Shown here: positions 42,418 to 52,776 of the stretch, in pieces
Position numbering within the stretch: position 1 is the first letter of the stretch
Layout of the letters: the number at the start of each line of letters is the position of its first letter
The notes under the pieces: model-generated
The model's database searches: none
Told to the model about the DNA's origin: nothing
The model's input: only the letters and a program-made list of their open reading frames with translations
Origin: Burkholderiaceae bacterium
Lineage (GTDB): Bacteria; Pseudomonadota; Gammaproteobacteria; Burkholderiales; Burkholderiaceae_C
Direction: 5' to 3'
Assembly: GCA_919902775.1 (NCBI GenBank)
Contig: CAKKRJ010000002.1
Span: 399,792 to 463,791 of the forward strand
DNA length: 64,000 nt
Made by a program: the position numbers and the translations under genes

Positions 42418-43566
42418 ATGACTTCCTTGCCCGAAACGCCCCCACCAGCGGCCCTTGTTCTTTCTGCCTTGACGGTGCAAGCCACGGCGCAAGCCAAACT
42501 CACCCCAGCCCAGCAGCGCTTCAATGAACTGCTGGCTCACGTTGAGCGGCTGTCGGGCCACATTCAAAGGCTGCAGGCGTGGTCTGACCGGCACCGTTAC
42601 GCGCACATTCAGGCCTTGCGCGAATCGGGGCAGCAAGCGCAGGCCCACCGCAAAAGCCTGCTGCTGTTGTTGCACGACAAGCTGCAGACAGCAGACCTCA
42701 CGGTGCAGCAACAACGCATGGCCCGTGGCAAGTTGCGCAGCCTGATTGGGCAATTGGCCGCCAGCGCCGACCCGCAGGTGCAGGCCCTGGCCGACCTGTA
42801 TGTGCGTGAAGAGGACGCGCAAGAAGCGGCCGAAGAACAGGCCGAGGCAGCGCAGCGCCTGCGTGAAAGGATTGAAGAAGCACTGGGCCAGCCGATTGAC
42901 AAACCCAGCCAATACCAGACGCCCGAAGAGATGATGGCCGCGGGCATGCGCCAGTGGCAACGCCAGCAGCAGGCCGACGACCTGCGCAAGGCCGCCAAGC
43001 GGGCGGCGCGCAAAGCGCAAAAGTACAGCGCGGCCGCTGAAAAGGGCGAAGTGCCCAAAGCCGTCCTTCAGGAGGCGGATGCCAAAAGCGCCATTCGGAC
43101 CATTTTTCGGCAGCTGGCCAGTGCCTTGCACCCGGACCGGGAGCCGGACGAACAAGAGCGTGTGCGCAAAACCGCGTGGATGAGCGAGGTGAATGCCGCC
43201 TATGAAAAAAACGATCTGACCACCTTGCTGCGCCTGCAAATGCAGGTGGCGCAGGTGAACCCGCAAAGCACCTCACGCATGGCCGATGACAAGCTGCTGG
43301 CCATGTGCTTGTTGCTCAAGGAACAGGTGAGCGCGCTCGAGGATGACCTGGACCAGTTGCAAAGCCAGTTGAGCCGTGAGTTGTGTGTGCCGGTGCAGGC
43401 CGATGCCGACGAAGCGGCCATGACCCAGTCCTTGCAGCGCATTCAGGCCGACCAGCGCCACAGCGCCGACAGCCTGGCCGCCGACTTGCACCGCATTCAG
43501 CACGAGGCTGAACTCAAGCGCTGGCTCAAAGAGCAGTGGCAGCTGGCCAAAGCCACTTCTGCGTGA
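42418..43566 (+). CDS. J-domain-like coiled-coil protein
   Basis: The 382-residue protein is mostly charged helix with several coiled-coil stretches (about 20-90, 100-150, 175-215, 285-380). Near residues 220-275 it has a J-domain-like segment: 'IRTIFRQLASALHPDREPDE' with the HPD motif, followed by 'WMSEVNAAYEKNDLTTLLRL' (helices II and III). Helix I of a standard J-domain is not evident, and the domain is near the middle to C-terminus instead of the N-terminus. If functional it would stimulate a DnaK-type chaperone. There is no zinc finger or Gly/Phe region. It is convergent with the threonine aldolase gene. Confidence 0.75.
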   Translation: MTSLPETPPPAALVLSALTVQATAQAKLTPAQQRFNELLAHVERLSGHIQRLQAWSDRHRYAHIQALRESGQQAQAHRKSLLLLLHDKLQTADLTVQQQRMARGKLRSLIGQLAASADPQVQALADLYVREEDAQEAAEEQAEAAQRLRERIEEALGQPIDKPSQYQTPEEMMAAGMRQWQRQQQADDLRKAAKRAARKAQKYSAAAEKGEVPKAVLQEADAKSAIRTIFRQLASALHPDREPDEQERVRKTAWMSEVNAAYEKNDLTTLLRLQMQVAQVNPQSTSRMADDKLLAMCLLLKEQVSALEDDLDQLQSQLSRELCVPVQADADEAAMTQSLQRIQADQRHSADSLAADLHRIQHEAELKRWLKEQWQLAKATSA

Positions 43567-43595
43567 ACTGGCCCGCAGCAGATAGGCCCTGACGC

Positions 43596-44648
43596 TCAGC
43601 TGAGCGCTTGCATGTCGGCCAGCAAGGCATCGACCGAGGCTTCGCTCGTGTCCCAGGCACACATGAAGCGGCAACCGCCGCCAGCGATGAACTGGTAGAA
43701 CTTCCAGCCCTTGGCATGCAAGGCATCGATCAGGGGTTTGGGCAATTGGGCGAACACGCCGTTGGCTTCAGGTGCATGCAAGACCTGCACACCAGAGACT
43801 TGCAGCAGACCGGTATACAGGCGCTGCGCCATGGCGTTGGCATGGCGCGCATTGCGCAACCAGGTGTCGTTGTCCAGCATGCCCACCCACGGGGCCGAAA
43901 TGAAGCGCATTTTCGATGCCAGTTGCCCTGCCTGCTTGACGCGCCAGGCAAAGTCCTGAGAAAGCTCGCGATCAAAAAAGACCACGGCCTCGCCCACGGG
44001 CAAGCCGTTTTTGGTGCCGCCAAAACACAGCACATCGACCCCGGCTTTCCAGGTGATTTCGGCGGGGCTGCAACCCAGGTGTGCCACCGCATTGGCAAAG
44101 CGTGCGCCATCCATGTGCAGCTTCAGGCTGTGCTTTTTGGCCATCCACGACAAGGCACGTACTTCGTCCACGCTGTAGACCGTGCCCAGTTCGGTGGCCT
44201 GGGTGATGGAGGCCACTTTGGGGCGTGGGTAGTGGATGTCGCTGCGTTTGGTGACCAGGGCTTCGACCGCTTCTGGTGTGAGTTTTCCACGCTGTGCGGA
44301 TGGTGATGTGGCTTCAGCCACCAGCAGTTTGGAGCCGTTCGAAAAAAATTCCGGACCGCCGCATTCGTCGGTTTCCACATGCGCCACAGGGGTGCATATG
44401 ACCGAGTGGTAACTCTGGCACATGGACGCGAGCGCCAGTGAGTTGGCGGCAGTCCCGTTGAAGACGTAATACACGTCGCAATCGATGTCGAACAGTGCAC
44501 GCAGCATGTTGCTCGAGCGCTCAGTCCAGCGGTCATCCCCGTAGGCAGGCTCATGTCCGCTGGCGTTGGCGTCCAGCAGTGCCTGCAGGGCTTCGGGGCA
44601 AGCGCCTGCATAGTTGTCGCTGGCAAATTGTTGTGCAGTGATTTTCAT
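43596..44648 (-). CDS. ltaE: Low-specificity L-threonine aldolase
   Basis: This 350-residue PLP enzyme cleaves L-threonine or allo-threonine to glycine and acetaldehyde. It begins MKITAQQFASDNYAGACPEA. Signature parts are 'FNGTAANSLALASMCQSY', 'HVETDECGGPEFFSNGSKLL', 'LKLHMDGARFANAVAHLG' (PLP aspartate) and Lys213 in 'LCFGGTKNGLPVGEAVVF'. It lies 54 bp downstream of sdaA on the same strand and is probably the last gene of the riboswitch-controlled dadA-sdaA-ltaE operon. The product of the enzyme, glycine, is the ligand of that riboswitch, so a physiological role in the reverse direction or in side-product clearance is possible. Confidence 0.93.
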   Translation of the reverse strand: MKITAQQFASDNYAGACPEALQALLDANASGHEPAYGDDRWTERSSNMLRALFDIDCDVYYVFNGTAANSLALASMCQSYHSVICTPVAHVETDECGGPEFFSNGSKLLVAEATSPSAQRGKLTPEAVEALVTKRSDIHYPRPKVASITQATELGTVYSVDEVRALSWMAKKHSLKLHMDGARFANAVAHLGCSPAEITWKAGVDVLCFGGTKNGLPVGEAVVFFDRELSQDFAWRVKQAGQLASKMRFISAPWVGMLDNDTWLRNARHANAMAQRLYTGLLQVSGVQVLHAPEANGVFAQLPKPLIDALHAKGWKFYQFIAGGGCRFMCAWDTSEASVDALLADMQALS

Positions 44649-44702
44649 GTCGTCTCCCTGACGCGTGTTTCTGAACCGTATGGTATTTGAGTCCTGGGGT
44701 TT

Positions 44703-46091
44703 TCAGCACTCGATGATGTTCACCGCCAGCCCTCCGCGTGCGGTTTCCTTGTATTTGGTCTTCATGTCCGCGCCAGTTTCGCGCATGGTCTTGATGACCT
44801 GGTCCAGGCTGACAAAATGCCGACCATCGCCGCGCAGCGCCATGCGAGCGGCGTTGATGGCTTTCACTGCGGCGATGGCATTGCGTTCGATACAAGGAAT
44901 TTGTACCAGGCCCCCGACCGGATCGCAGGTCAGACCCAAGTGGTGTTCCATGCCAATTTCGGCTGCATTTTCGATTTGCTCGGGGCTGCCCCCCAACACC
45001 GCGCACAGCGCACCGGCGGCCATCGAGCAGGCCACACCCACTTCGCCCTGGCAGCCTACCTCGGCACCACTGATGCTGGCGTTTTCCTTGTACAGGATGC
45101 CGACGGCGCCTGCTGTGAGCAAAAAATCGATCACTCCGGCATCGCTGGAGCCTGGCACAAAACGCCTGTAGTAATGCAGTACCGCCGGCACAATGCCGGC
45201 TGCGCCATTGGTGGGGGCTGTGACCACTCGGCCACCTGCCGCGTTTTCTTCATTCACTGCCAGCGCATACAAGTTCACCCAGTCAAGTACGGCCAAAGGA
45301 TCGCTCAGGGATTTTTCAACTTGGGTGGTCAAATCTCGCCACAGCTGAGGTGCTCGGCGCTTGACCTTGAAGGCGCCTGGCAGCAGCCCGTCGTGCTGCA
45401 GGCCCGCTGCCACACAGGCCTGCATGGCAGACCAAATGTTGAGCAAGCCGTTGTCGATTTCAGCATCACTGCGCCAATGGCGCTCGTTGGAACGCATCAC
45501 GCCTGCGATGCTCAATGCATGTTCACGGCAACGGCGTAGCAAATCATCGCCGCTGCGAAAGGGGATTGGCAGTTGTGTGGTGTGCGTTGCCAGACGTTTT
45601 TGGCGTTCACCATTCCGTGCCAATTCTTCGCTCAATACGAAACCACCACCCACCGAGTAATAGGTCCGTTCTGTGAGGAGTGCGTCCGTCGCATCCCATG
45701 CAAAGAACTTCATGCCGTTGGCGTGAAAAGGCAGGCTTTGTCGATAGAGCAGCAGATCGTCTTTTTCGTCCCAGCGTATGTCGTGAATGCCCAAGAGCGC
45801 AAGACGTTGTCCGCTGCGGATGTTCTTCAGAGTGGGTTCAATGTGATCCACTGGCACGGTTTCTGGCTCGTGGCCGCACAGTCCCAGCAGGACAGCTTTG
45901 TCGCTGCCGTGCCCTTTGCCAGTGGCACCCAGCGACCCATGAAGGCTGCACCGTACGCGAGTTGTGCGCTCCAGCAAGTCCAGGTTCTGCAAATGCTGGG
46001 CAAAGAGCCGGGCAGCTCGCATGGGACCTACGGTATGCGAGCTGCTGGGACCTATACCGATTTTGAACAGATCAAATACCGAAACTGCCAT
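44703..46091 (-). CDS. sdaA: L-serine ammonia-lyase (4Fe-4S type)
   Basis: This 462-residue single-chain enzyme deaminates L-serine to pyruvate. The start at 46091 gives [20 protein letters not shown], the standard N-terminus with the SSSHT substrate loop. Other marks are '[17 protein letters not shown]', 'GQCEVG'-like '[20 protein letters not shown]', '[16 protein letters not shown]' and the C-terminal '[11 protein letters not shown]' ending in the cluster cysteine. Length matches SdaA/SdaB. It sits 28 bp downstream of dadA behind a glycine riboswitch, so serine made from glycine can be drained to pyruvate when glycine is high. Confidence 0.95.
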   Translation of the reverse strand: MAVSVFDLFKIGIGPSSSHTVGPMRAARLFAQHLQNLDLLERTTRVRCSLHGSLGATGKGHGSDKAVLLGLCGHEPETVPVDHIEPTLKNIRSGQRLALLGIHDIRWDEKDDLLLYRQSLPFHANGMKFFAWDATDALLTERTYYSVGGGFVLSEELARNGERQKRLATHTTQLPIPFRSGDDLLRRCREHALSIAGVMRSNERHWRSDAEIDNGLLNIWSAMQACVAAGLQHDGLLPGAFKVKRRAPQLWRDLTTQVEKSLSDPLAVLDWVNLYALAVNEENAAGGRVVTAPTNGAAGIVPAVLHYYRRFVPGSSDAGVIDFLLTAGAVGILYKENASISGAEVGCQGEVGVACSMAAGALCAVLGGSPEQIENAAEIGMEHHLGLTCDPVGGLVQIPCIERNAIAAVKAINAARMALRGDGRHFVSLDQVIKTMRETGADMKTKYKETARGGLAVNIIEC

Positions 46092-46119
46092 GTTGAACCC
46101 TTGCTGGATGCTCCGGGGA

Positions 46120-47403
46120 TCAGGCTTGCGCCAGACGTGTGCCGCCGAAAATGGCGATGCTGTTGTTGCTGGACCACGCCAGCACATGCCCAGCCAATTG
46201 GTGCGCGGTGATCGCCGAAAGTGTCCAACCCAGGTGGCCGTGGCCGGTGTTGTAGAACACATTGGCTTTTTTACCTGCGCCCACGCGGGGCAGCATGTTG
46301 GGCATCATGGGGCGCAAACCGGCCCAGGGCTCGACACGGCGGGTGTCCACGCCCGGGAAGCAGGTGTTGACCCAGTTGACCAGGGGCTTGATGCGGTCAG
46401 CGCGGATGTCCAGGTCGATGCCGTTGAACTCGGCGGTGCCCGCCACGCGGAAACGGTCTTGTCCCAGACGGCTGGTGACCAGTTTGGTTTCGTCGTCCAG
46501 CAAGCTCACTTGCGGGGCAGCCGCCTGGCTGGCTTCGTCGTTCAAGCCCACGGTGATGGAGTAGCCTTTGACAGGGTAAATGTTCAGACGGTCACCCAGC
46601 TGAGCAGCCAAGCCTCGGCCATGCACGCCCGCGCAAATCACGATGCCGTCAAAGCTCAGGGTTTCGGTCTGGCCCGCGTGCTGCACTTGCACAGCAGCGC
46701 TTTGTCCATTGGACGCCACACTCAGCACCTGGTGTTCGGTGAGGATCTTCACCCCCAGGCGCTCGCAGGCCTTGGCCAGGCCAAAGGTGAACTTGTGAAT
46801 ATCACCGGTGGAGTCGCTTTCGGTGAAATAGCCACCGCAGTACTGGCCTTGCAAGGTGGGCTCGATGGCCTTCATCTCTTCGGGCGTGACAGCACGGCGC
46901 GGCAGGCCGCCCTGGGCCAACAGTCTGGAGACTTCGCCTGCGTGGTCAAAGCCCTTCTTGTCTCGGTAGATGTGCAGGATGCCTTCACGCTTGTGGTCGA
47001 ATTCAATGCCTTCTGCCTTGGCCCAGGCAAAGTGGTGTTCGCGCGACTCGATGGCCAAGCGGGTCGTGGCGATGGTGTTGTCCTTGTACCTGGGAATAGC
47101 GGCCACGAATTCGGCCATCCAGCTGAGCTTGTGCCAGGTGGGGGCGGGGTTCATCAGCAGCGGGGCGTCGCTTTTGAGCATCCACTTGAGGCCCTTGATG
47201 AGGGTGGACGGGTGGGTCCAGACTTCGGCGTTCGAGGCCGACAGTTGACCGCCGTTGGCATAAGACGTTTCCATGCCGGGGTAGCGGTTTTTCTCGATCA
47301 GGGTGACCTGCATGCCTTGCTGGGCCAGGGCGTAAGCGGATGTGATGCCGGTGATGCCACCGCCCACAATGACCATGTGTTTCTTGATCATGGGATTTTT
47401 CAT
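46120..47403 (-). CDS. dadA: D-amino acid dehydrogenase
   Basis: This 427-residue FAD enzyme starts at the ATG at 47403, after GAGAGAAG. The dinucleotide-binding '[20 protein letters not shown]' is at about 8-27. '[18 protein letters not shown]', '[20 protein letters not shown]' and '[17 protein letters not shown]' follow, and the C-terminal '[20 protein letters not shown]' is the DadA pattern. It oxidises D-amino acids to 2-oxo acids and ammonia and passes electrons to the respiratory chain. It is the first gene after a tandem glycine riboswitch and is followed by sdaA. That control suggests its physiological substrate is linked to glycine or D-serine and not only D-alanine; no alanine racemase gene is adjacent. 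Confidence 0.92.
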   Translation of the reverse strand: MKNPMIKKHMVIVGGGITGITSAYALAQQGMQVTLIEKNRYPGMETSYANGGQLSASNAEVWTHPSTLIKGLKWMLKSDAPLLMNPAPTWHKLSWMAEFVAAIPRYKDNTIATTRLAIESREHHFAWAKAEGIEFDHKREGILHIYRDKKGFDHAGEVSRLLAQGGLPRRAVTPEEMKAIEPTLQGQYCGGYFTESDSTGDIHKFTFGLAKACERLGVKILTEHQVLSVASNGQSAAVQVQHAGQTETLSFDGIVICAGVHGRGLAAQLGDRLNIYPVKGYSITVGLNDEASQAAAPQVSLLDDETKLVTSRLGQDRFRVAGTAEFNGIDLDIRADRIKPLVNWVNTCFPGVDTRRVEPWAGLRPMMPNMLPRVGAGKKANVFYNTGHGHLGWTLSAITAHQLAGHVLAWSSNNSIAIFGGTRLAQA

Positions 47404-47426
47404 GGAGCTTCTCTCTTTTTCAAAAC

Positions 47427-47489
47427 GTCTCAAACGGATGGACACGCAGCGCACAGGATGTGTGCTGCATGACCCCCTCTGTTTGAGAC
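47427..47489 (-). promoter_or_regulatory. Candidate expression platform of the dadA glycine riboswitch
   Basis: On the transcribed strand GTCTCAAAC (47489-47481), at the 3' edge of aptamer 2, is perfectly complementary over 9 bases to GTTTGAGAC (47435-47427), which is followed by GTTTTGAAAAAG. Forming this helix would take bases from the 3' core of aptamer 2, so ligand binding and this pairing should exclude each other. A short U-run after it gives a weak terminator-like shape. Confidence 0.5.
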
Positions 47490-47680
47490 CTGAGAGATTC
47501 GCTTTTGGCAAAGCTTGCTCCTGCGGTGGACCGGATGACGAATCCCGGTCGCTCTTCAGAGTGTGTGACACGCCATCTAGGGTGGGTGTCGGCTTGCATC
47601 GGTCCTTTGGCCTGAGAGTTTCCGGGGCGGTTGCTCCTTCGGCGCTGCCAGTCTGGCTGGGCAGTCTCTCCCGATGCAAG
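47477..47680 (-). promoter_or_regulatory. Tandem glycine riboswitch upstream of dadA-sdaA-ltaE
   Basis: It contains two glycine aptamers in tandem. Aptamer 1 (47593-47680) is closed by a perfect 10-bp helix, CTTGCATCGG with CCGATGCAAG, and contains GGGAGAGACTGCC, CCGAAGGAGCAA and AACTCTCAGGCCAAAGGACC. Aptamer 2 (47477-47561) is closed by CTCTG/CAGAG and contains GAAGAGCGACC, CGCAGGAGCAA and AATCTCTCAGG. These are the conserved glycine-class core boxes. Known members of the class switch genes on when glycine is abundant. Confidence 0.93.
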
Positions 47681-47687
47681 GTTTTTG

Positions 47688-47716
47688 ATCTTAGCGGTGT
47701 TCCTGGTGTTTGTGAA
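47688..47716 (-). promoter_or_regulatory. Predicted sigma-70 promoter for the dadA riboswitch transcript
   Basis: On the minus strand TTCACA (47716-47711), a 17-bp spacer and TAAGAT (47693-47688) form a good -35/-10 pair. Transcription would begin near 47681, exactly at the first base of the closing helix of aptamer 1. That agreement supports an independent promoter between the GNAT gene and the riboswitch. Confidence 0.6.
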
Positions 47717-47730
47717 GGTGAAGCAGCGGG

Positions 47731-48210
47731 TCAGACCCACTTTTGCATGAAGCTTGCCTGTCCTGCTGCCGGGTCGAGGACATAAGGCGCAAAGCCAAAA
47801 CGCTCATAGCTGCGCAGGGCCACCGTGTTGCCGGTGAGCACTTCCAGCGTGAGCTTGCAGCAGCCGCGATTGCGGGCATGGGCTTGGGCCGCAGCCAGCA
47901 AGGCTTGGCCAACGCCTTGTCCACGGTGAGCGGGCAGCACCGCGATGTCATGGATGTTCATCAGCGGCCGGGCCTTGAAGGTGGAGTAACCCTCGATGCA
48001 GTTGATCAGGCCCACGGGCTGATCACTCAACCAGGCGATGAAGCTGGTGGTCAGTGGGTGTTCTGCCAGATCGCCGCAGAGCCGGGCCTTGACGTCTTCT
48101 GCGAGCCCTTCGCCGCCGCCCATGGGGTCGCGGGCATAGGCGTCGAGGAGCAGGACCAGTGCCTGCGCATCGGCCGGATCACGGTAGTTGACGCGACGGA
48201 CGTTCAGCAT
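47731..48210 (-). CDS. GNAT family N-acetyltransferase
   Basis: The 159-residue acetyltransferase starts at the ATG at 48210 (MLNVRRVNYRDPADAQALV). The acetyl-CoA-binding motif A is 'HDIAVLPAHRGQGVGQALLA' at about 95-115, and motif B is 'LEVLTGNTVALRSYERFGFA'. It is the size of a one-domain GNAT enzyme acting on a small amine. It lies 17 bp downstream of gcvP on the same strand, so it probably belongs to the riboswitch-controlled gcv transcript. An amino acid or aminated glycine-pathway product is a possible substrate, which is an inference. Confidence 0.88.
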   Translation of the reverse strand: MLNVRRVNYRDPADAQALVLLLDAYARDPMGGGEGLAEDVKARLCGDLAEHPLTTSFIAWLSDQPVGLINCIEGYSTFKARPLMNIHDIAVLPAHRGQGVGQALLAAAQAHARNRGCCKLTLEVLTGNTVALRSYERFGFAPYVLDPAAGQASFMQKWV

Positions 48211-48227
48211 GGTGAGGCCTCGTGGCT

Positions 48228-51134
48228 CTAGGCTTTGAGGGGAATGCAGCTGCAAAACAGGTTGCGGTCGCCGTAGACGTTGTCCACGCGGCCAATCGGC
48301 GGCCAGTATTTGACGCTGCCCGGCACGCGGCCCTTGAGCGCGCCACCCACCTCGCGCGGGTAAGCGCGGTCCCAGTCGGCAGCCAGCAGGCTGTCGGCGG
48401 TGTGCGGGGCGTTCTTGAGCGGGTTGTTGTCTTGTGGCCAGGTGCCCGCTTCCACCAGACGGATTTCTTCGCGGATGGCGATCATGGCGTCGATGAAACG
48501 GTCCAGCTCTTCGCGGGTTTCACTCTCGGTGGGCTCGACCATCAACGTGTTGGCCACCGGAAAGCTCAGTGTGGGCGCATGAAAACCGTAGTCCATCAGG
48601 CGCTTGGCCACGTCTTCGGCCATCACGCCGCAGCTTTCCTTGAAGTGGCGCAGGTCCAGAATGCACTCGTGCGCCACATGGCCGTTTTCACTGGCGTAGA
48701 GCGTGGGGTAGTGCGGCGCCAGACGTTTGCTGATGTAGTTGGCGGCCAGGATGGCGGCCTCGGTGGCGTGTTGCAAACCATCGGCACCCATCATGCGGCA
48801 GTACATCCAGCTGATCGGCAAGACCGCCGCGTTGCCCAGCGGCGCGGCCGAAACGGCGCCCACGCCGTTCACCGGCAGACCGCCTGTGGCATGGCCGGGC
48901 AGGTAAGGCACCAGGTCTTCGACCACGCAGACGGGGCCGACACCGGGGCCGCCACCGCCGTGCGGGATACAGAAGGTCTTGTGCAGGTTCAGGTGGCTCA
49001 CGTCACCGCCAAACTCGCCGGGGGCGGCCACGCCCACCAGGGCGTTCATGTTGGCACCGTCCACATACACACGTCCGCCGTGCTGGTGCACCAGCGCACA
49101 CAGGGCTTTGACTTGCGTCTCGAACACGCCATGCGTGCTGGGGTAGGTGATCATCACGCAGGCCAGGTGGGCGCTGTGCTGCTCGCACTTGGCTTGCAGG
49201 TCGGCCATGTCCACGTTGCCGTTCTCGTCGCACTTGGTCACGACCACCTGCAGGCCCGCCATCTGGGCGCTGGCCGGGTTGGTGCCGTGGGCACTGGACG
49301 GGATCAGGCAGATGTTGCGGTGGCCCTGGCCTTGGGCGCGGTGGTAGGCCTGAATGACCAGCAAGCCAGCGTATTCGCCCTGGCTGCCGGCGTTGGGCTG
49401 CAGGCTGATGCCTTGGTAGCCGGTGGCCTGGCACAGCCAGTCGCGCAGCTGCTGGTCCAGCAGGGCATAGCCTTGCAGTTGGTCAGCGGGGGCAAAGGGG
49501 TGGGGCAGCGCGAACTCGGGCCAGGTGATGGGGATCATCTCGCTGGTGGCGTTGAGCTTCATGGTGCACGAGCCCAGCGGGATCATGGTGCGGTCCAGCG
49601 CCAGGTCTTTGTCAGACAGCTGACGGATGTAGCGCAACATGCCGGTCTCGCTGTGGTAGCGGTTGAACACCGGGTGCGTCAGGAAGGCGCTGGTGCGGCG
49701 CAGCGATTCGGGGATCAGCGTGCTGACGCCTTTTTCGAAGGGCTCGAAAGACGGTGCTTTCTGGCCGTCCTGCGCGAACAGGCCCCACAGCTGCTGAATG
49801 TCTTCGCGTGTGGTGGTTTCGTCCAGGCTGATGCCCACGAAGCCGGCGCGGCCACCGTTGTAGCGGCGCAGGTTGATTTCTTGGGCCAAGGCTTTGGCGT
49901 GAAGTGCATTGGCCGTGGCGGCGTTGCCACAGTCCACGGTGAGCGTGTCAAAAGCCGTGCCGTGCAGCAGCGAAGCGCCAAGCTGTTTGAGGCCAGCGGC
50001 CAGTACGGCGGTGTAGCTGGCGATGCGCTGGGCGATGCGCGTGAGGCCTTGCGGGCCGTGGTAGACCGCGTACATGCTGGCCACCACCGCGGGCAGCACT
50101 TGGGCGGTGCAGATGTTGGAGGTGGCTTTTTCGCGGCGGATGTGTTGCTCGCGGGTTTGCAGCGCCAGGCGGTAAGCGGGCTGGCCGTGTGCGTCCACGC
50201 TGACGCCCACCAAGCGACCGGGCATGGAGCGCTTGTGCTCGTCCAGGCAGGCCATGTAAGCGGCGTGCGGACCACCGGCACCCATGGGCATGCCAAAGCG
50301 CTGGGTAGAGCCGACCACGATGTCGGCACCCATCTCGCCCGGGGTTTTGAGCAGCACCAGGGCCATCAGGTCGGCGGCCAGGATCAGGGCGGCCTGTTTG
50401 CTGTGGATCAGGTCGGCGCTGAGCTGCCAGTCGGTCAGCCAGCCGCTGCTGCCGGGGTATTGGTTCAAGGCCGCAAAGTAGTCGTCTTGCGCGATGGCCG
50501 ATTGCCACTCGTCGCTGGAACGGATGATCTTGACGCTGATGCCCAGCGGTGCGGCGCGTGTCTGAATCACTTCGATGGTTTGCGGGTGGCAGTCGCCGCT
50601 CACGATGAACACGTTGCCCTTGGCGCGGGCCGAGCGCTTGGCCAGGGTCATGGCTTCGGCGGCGGCGGTGGCCTCGTCGAGCATGGAGGCATTGGCGATG
50701 GGCATGCCGGTCAGATCGCACACCATGGTCTGGAAGTTGACCAGCGCCTCCATGCGGCCCTGAGAAATCTCGGCCTGGTAGGGCGTGTAGGCGGTGTACC
50801 AGGCGGGATTTTCGAGGATGTTGCGCAGGATGACGCCGGGTGTGTGCGTGCCGTGGTAGCCCTGGCCGATGAAGCTTTTGTAGAGTTTGTTTTGGCGCGC
50901 AATGCCCTTGAGTTGATCCAGTGCGGCCGCTTCGGTGACCGGGGCAGGCAATTGCATGGCCTGGCTGCGCGCGATCGAGCGCGGCACGATGGACTCGATC
51001 AGGGCGCGGCGCGTGGCCTCGCCGATGACCGACAGCATGTGGGCCTCGTCGGCGTCGCTGATGCCGATGTGGCGGGCGATGAATTCGGACGGGTTTTCAA
51101 GATCGCCCAGTGGGCGGTTGGCGGACATCAGCAT
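48228..51134 (-). CDS. gcvP: Glycine dehydrogenase (decarboxylating), P-protein
   Basis: This 968-residue full-length P-protein (homodimer type) decarboxylates glycine and transfers aminomethyl to the lipoyl H-protein. The start at 51134 has GGAG 6 nt upstream. The N-terminal half has '[20 protein letters not shown]' and '[20 protein letters not shown]'. PLP-binding Lys719 lies in '[20 protein letters not shown]', and 'GEVNMNAQVG'-type glycine-rich loops are in place ('[17 protein letters not shown]'). It lies between gcvH (67-bp gap) and the GNAT gene, in the gcvT-gcvH-gcvP operon under a glycine riboswitch. Confidence 0.97.
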   Translation of the reverse strand: MLMSANRPLGDLENPSEFIARHIGISDADEAHMLSVIGEATRRALIESIVPRSIARSQAMQLPAPVTEAAALDQLKGIARQNKLYKSFIGQGYHGTHTPGVILRNILENPAWYTAYTPYQAEISQGRMEALVNFQTMVCDLTGMPIANASMLDEATAAAEAMTLAKRSARAKGNVFIVSGDCHPQTIEVIQTRAAPLGISVKIIRSSDEWQSAIAQDDYFAALNQYPGSSGWLTDWQLSADLIHSKQAALILAADLMALVLLKTPGEMGADIVVGSTQRFGMPMGAGGPHAAYMACLDEHKRSMPGRLVGVSVDAHGQPAYRLALQTREQHIRREKATSNICTAQVLPAVVASMYAVYHGPQGLTRIAQRIASYTAVLAAGLKQLGASLLHGTAFDTLTVDCGNAATANALHAKALAQEINLRRYNGGRAGFVGISLDETTTREDIQQLWGLFAQDGQKAPSFEPFEKGVSTLIPESLRRTSAFLTHPVFNRYHSETGMLRYIRQLSDKDLALDRTMIPLGSCTMKLNATSEMIPITWPEFALPHPFAPADQLQGYALLDQQLRDWLCQATGYQGISLQPNAGSQGEYAGLLVIQAYHRAQGQGHRNICLIPSSAHGTNPASAQMAGLQVVVTKCDENGNVDMADLQAKCEQHSAHLACVMITYPSTHGVFETQVKALCALVHQHGGRVYVDGANMNALVGVAAPGEFGGDVSHLNLHKTFCIPHGGGGPGVGPVCVVEDLVPYLPGHATGGLPVNGVGAVSAAPLGNAAVLPISWMYCRMMGADGLQHATEAAILAANYISKRLAPHYPTLYASENGHVAHECILDLRHFKESCGVMAEDVAKRLMDYGFHAPTLSFPVANTLMVEPTESETREELDRFIDAMIAIREEIRLVEAGTWPQDNNPLKNAPHTADSLLAADWDRAYPREVGGALKGRVPGSVKYWPPIGRVDNVYGDRNLFCSCIPLKA

Positions 51135-51201
51135 GGCAGGCTCCGTGGAAACATTGAACAAAGGGCACCGGGGTGGATGCCCTTCATTCAAGGCTTGTGG
51201 T

Positions 51202-51570
51202 TCAGCCTGCGGTGAACTGGGTGTAAGCCGTCTCGTCGAGCAGGGCATCCACTTCGGCGGCATTGGCCAGCTTGACCTTGAAAAACCAGCCCTTGCCCAG
51301 TGGGTCGCTGTTGGCCAGCGAAGGGTCGTTGCGCAGGTCTTCGTTGACTTCGGTGATTTCGCCGCTCACCGGCATGTAAACGTCGGCCGCGGCCTTGACG
51401 GACTCGACCACGCCGGCCACCTCTTTTTGGGCAAACGACTTGCCGACTTCGGGCAGGTCCACAAACACCACGTCGCCCAACGCATCCTGCGCATGGTGGG
51501 TGATGCCGACGACGGCGGTGTCGCCCTCGACGTTGATCCATTCGTGGTCTTCGGTGTACTTGAGGCTCAT
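51202..51570 (-). CDS. gcvH: Glycine cleavage system H-protein
   Basis: This 122-residue lipoyl carrier shuttles the aminomethyl group between P- and T-proteins. It begins [17 protein letters not shown]. The lipoylated lysine is Lys59 in '[20 protein letters not shown]', followed by '[11 protein letters not shown]'-like '[19 protein letters not shown]'. Normal length and motif order. It lies 55 bp downstream of gcvT and 67 bp upstream of gcvP. Confidence 0.97.
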   Translation of the reverse strand: MSLKYTEDHEWINVEGDTAVVGITHHAQDALGDVVFVDLPEVGKSFAQKEVAGVVESVKAAADVYMPVSGEITEVNEDLRNDPSLANSDPLGKGWFFKVKLANAAEVDALLDETAYTQFTAG

Positions 51571-51625
51571 GTGAAACTCCTGAAAAAATGAATTGGGGTC
51601 AGATCCCGATTGTTTTGGGGGGAAA

Positions 51626-52753
51626 TCAGCCGCGGTGGTAGCGGTTGGGAACGAAGGGCAGGGTGCTGACTTCCATCGGTACGGCTTTACCGCGCACCAT
51701 GGCGTTCAGGCGGGTGCCCACGCGGGCATATTCTGCCTGTACATAGGCCAGTGCCACGGGCTTGTCGGCGGTGGGTGCGAGCAGGCCGCTGGTGACTTCG
51801 CCGATTTTTTGGCCAGCCTCGTTTTGCAACTCGACATGCTCGCGCACTGGCACGCGCTCCAACGCGACCAGGCCCACGCGCAGGCGCTGTGCGGGCTGTG
51901 TGCCATCGAGCTGGGCCAGCACTTTGTCAGCACCGGGGAAGCCGCCAACGCGCGCACCCCCTGTGCGGCGCACCTTTTGCATGGCCCAGTTCAGCTGGGC
52001 TTCAACGGGCGTGGTGGTGGTGTCGATGTCGTTGCCATACAGGCACAGCCCGGCTTCCAGGCGCAAGGAGTTGCGGGCACCCAAGCCAATGGGCTTGACC
52101 TCGGGTTGGGCCAGCAAGACACGGGCGAAGGCTTCGGCCACAGAGGCGGGCAGGGAAATTTCAAAACCGTCTTCGCCGGTGTAGCCGCTGCGTGTGACGT
52201 AGAGGTCGGCGCCTTGCCAGATGGCGGCCATGCCGGTCATGAACACAAGCTTCTCCACACCCGGCAGCAGGCGGGCCAATGCGGTCACGGCATGCGGTCC
52301 CTGCAAGGCCAGCAGGGCGCGGTCAAACTGTGGATCGATGGTGCAGCGGCTGCCGATGCGCGCCTGGATGTGGGCCAGATCGCCGTGCTTGCAGGCACCG
52401 TTGACGATGACAAAGAGGTCATCCCCTCGGTTCACGAACATCAGATCATCGATGATGCCGCCCTCGTCGTTCAGCAGCAGGCCGTAGCGCTGTTTGTGCA
52501 GACCCAGGCCGATCACGTCCACCGGCATCAGGCTTTCGAAAGCGGCGGCGGCATCGGGCCCGACCAGGCGCAACTGGCCCATGTGTGAGACATCAAACAA
52601 GCCGGCGGCGGTGCGTGTGTGGTGGTGCTCGGCCACCAGGCCTGCTGGGTACTGCACAGGCATGCTGTAGCCAGCATAGGGCACCATGCGCGCACCGAGT
52701 TCAATGTGCAGCGCGTTCAGTGGGGTGGTGAGCAGGTTTTCAGCAGCGGACAT
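51626..52753 (-). CDS. gcvT: Glycine cleavage system T-protein (aminomethyltransferase)
   Basis: This 375-residue enzyme transfers the methylene group to tetrahydrofolate and releases ammonia. The start is the ATG at 52753 ([20 protein letters not shown]), with a weak TTGGAAA ribosome site. Signature parts are '[19 protein letters not shown]', '[19 protein letters not shown]', '[12 protein letters not shown]' and '[20 protein letters not shown]', with Asp near residue 100 in the folate-binding region. It is the first gene after the tandem glycine riboswitch at 52804-53032. Confidence 0.96.
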   Translation of the reverse strand: MSAAENLLTTPLNALHIELGARMVPYAGYSMPVQYPAGLVAEHHHTRTAAGLFDVSHMGQLRLVGPDAAAAFESLMPVDVIGLGLHKQRYGLLLNDEGGIIDDLMFVNRGDDLFVIVNGACKHGDLAHIQARIGSRCTIDPQFDRALLALQGPHAVTALARLLPGVEKLVFMTGMAAIWQGADLYVTRSGYTGEDGFEISLPASVAEAFARVLLAQPEVKPIGLGARNSLRLEAGLCLYGNDIDTTTTPVEAQLNWAMQKVRRTGGARVGGFPGADKVLAQLDGTQPAQRLRVGLVALERVPVREHVELQNEAGQKIGEVTSGLLAPTADKPVALAYVQAEYARVGTRLNAMVRGKAVPMEVSTLPFVPNRYHRG

Positions 52754-52776
52754 GACAGATTTCCAAGGGCACGGTT

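Noticed and set aside
48222..51215. A 997-codon open frame on the plus strand, exactly antisense to gcvP
   Set aside because: It is a mirror of GC-rich codon use. The minus-strand reading gives a complete P-protein with PLP lysine, whereas the antisense reading is low-complexity His/Gly/Val-rich with no family.
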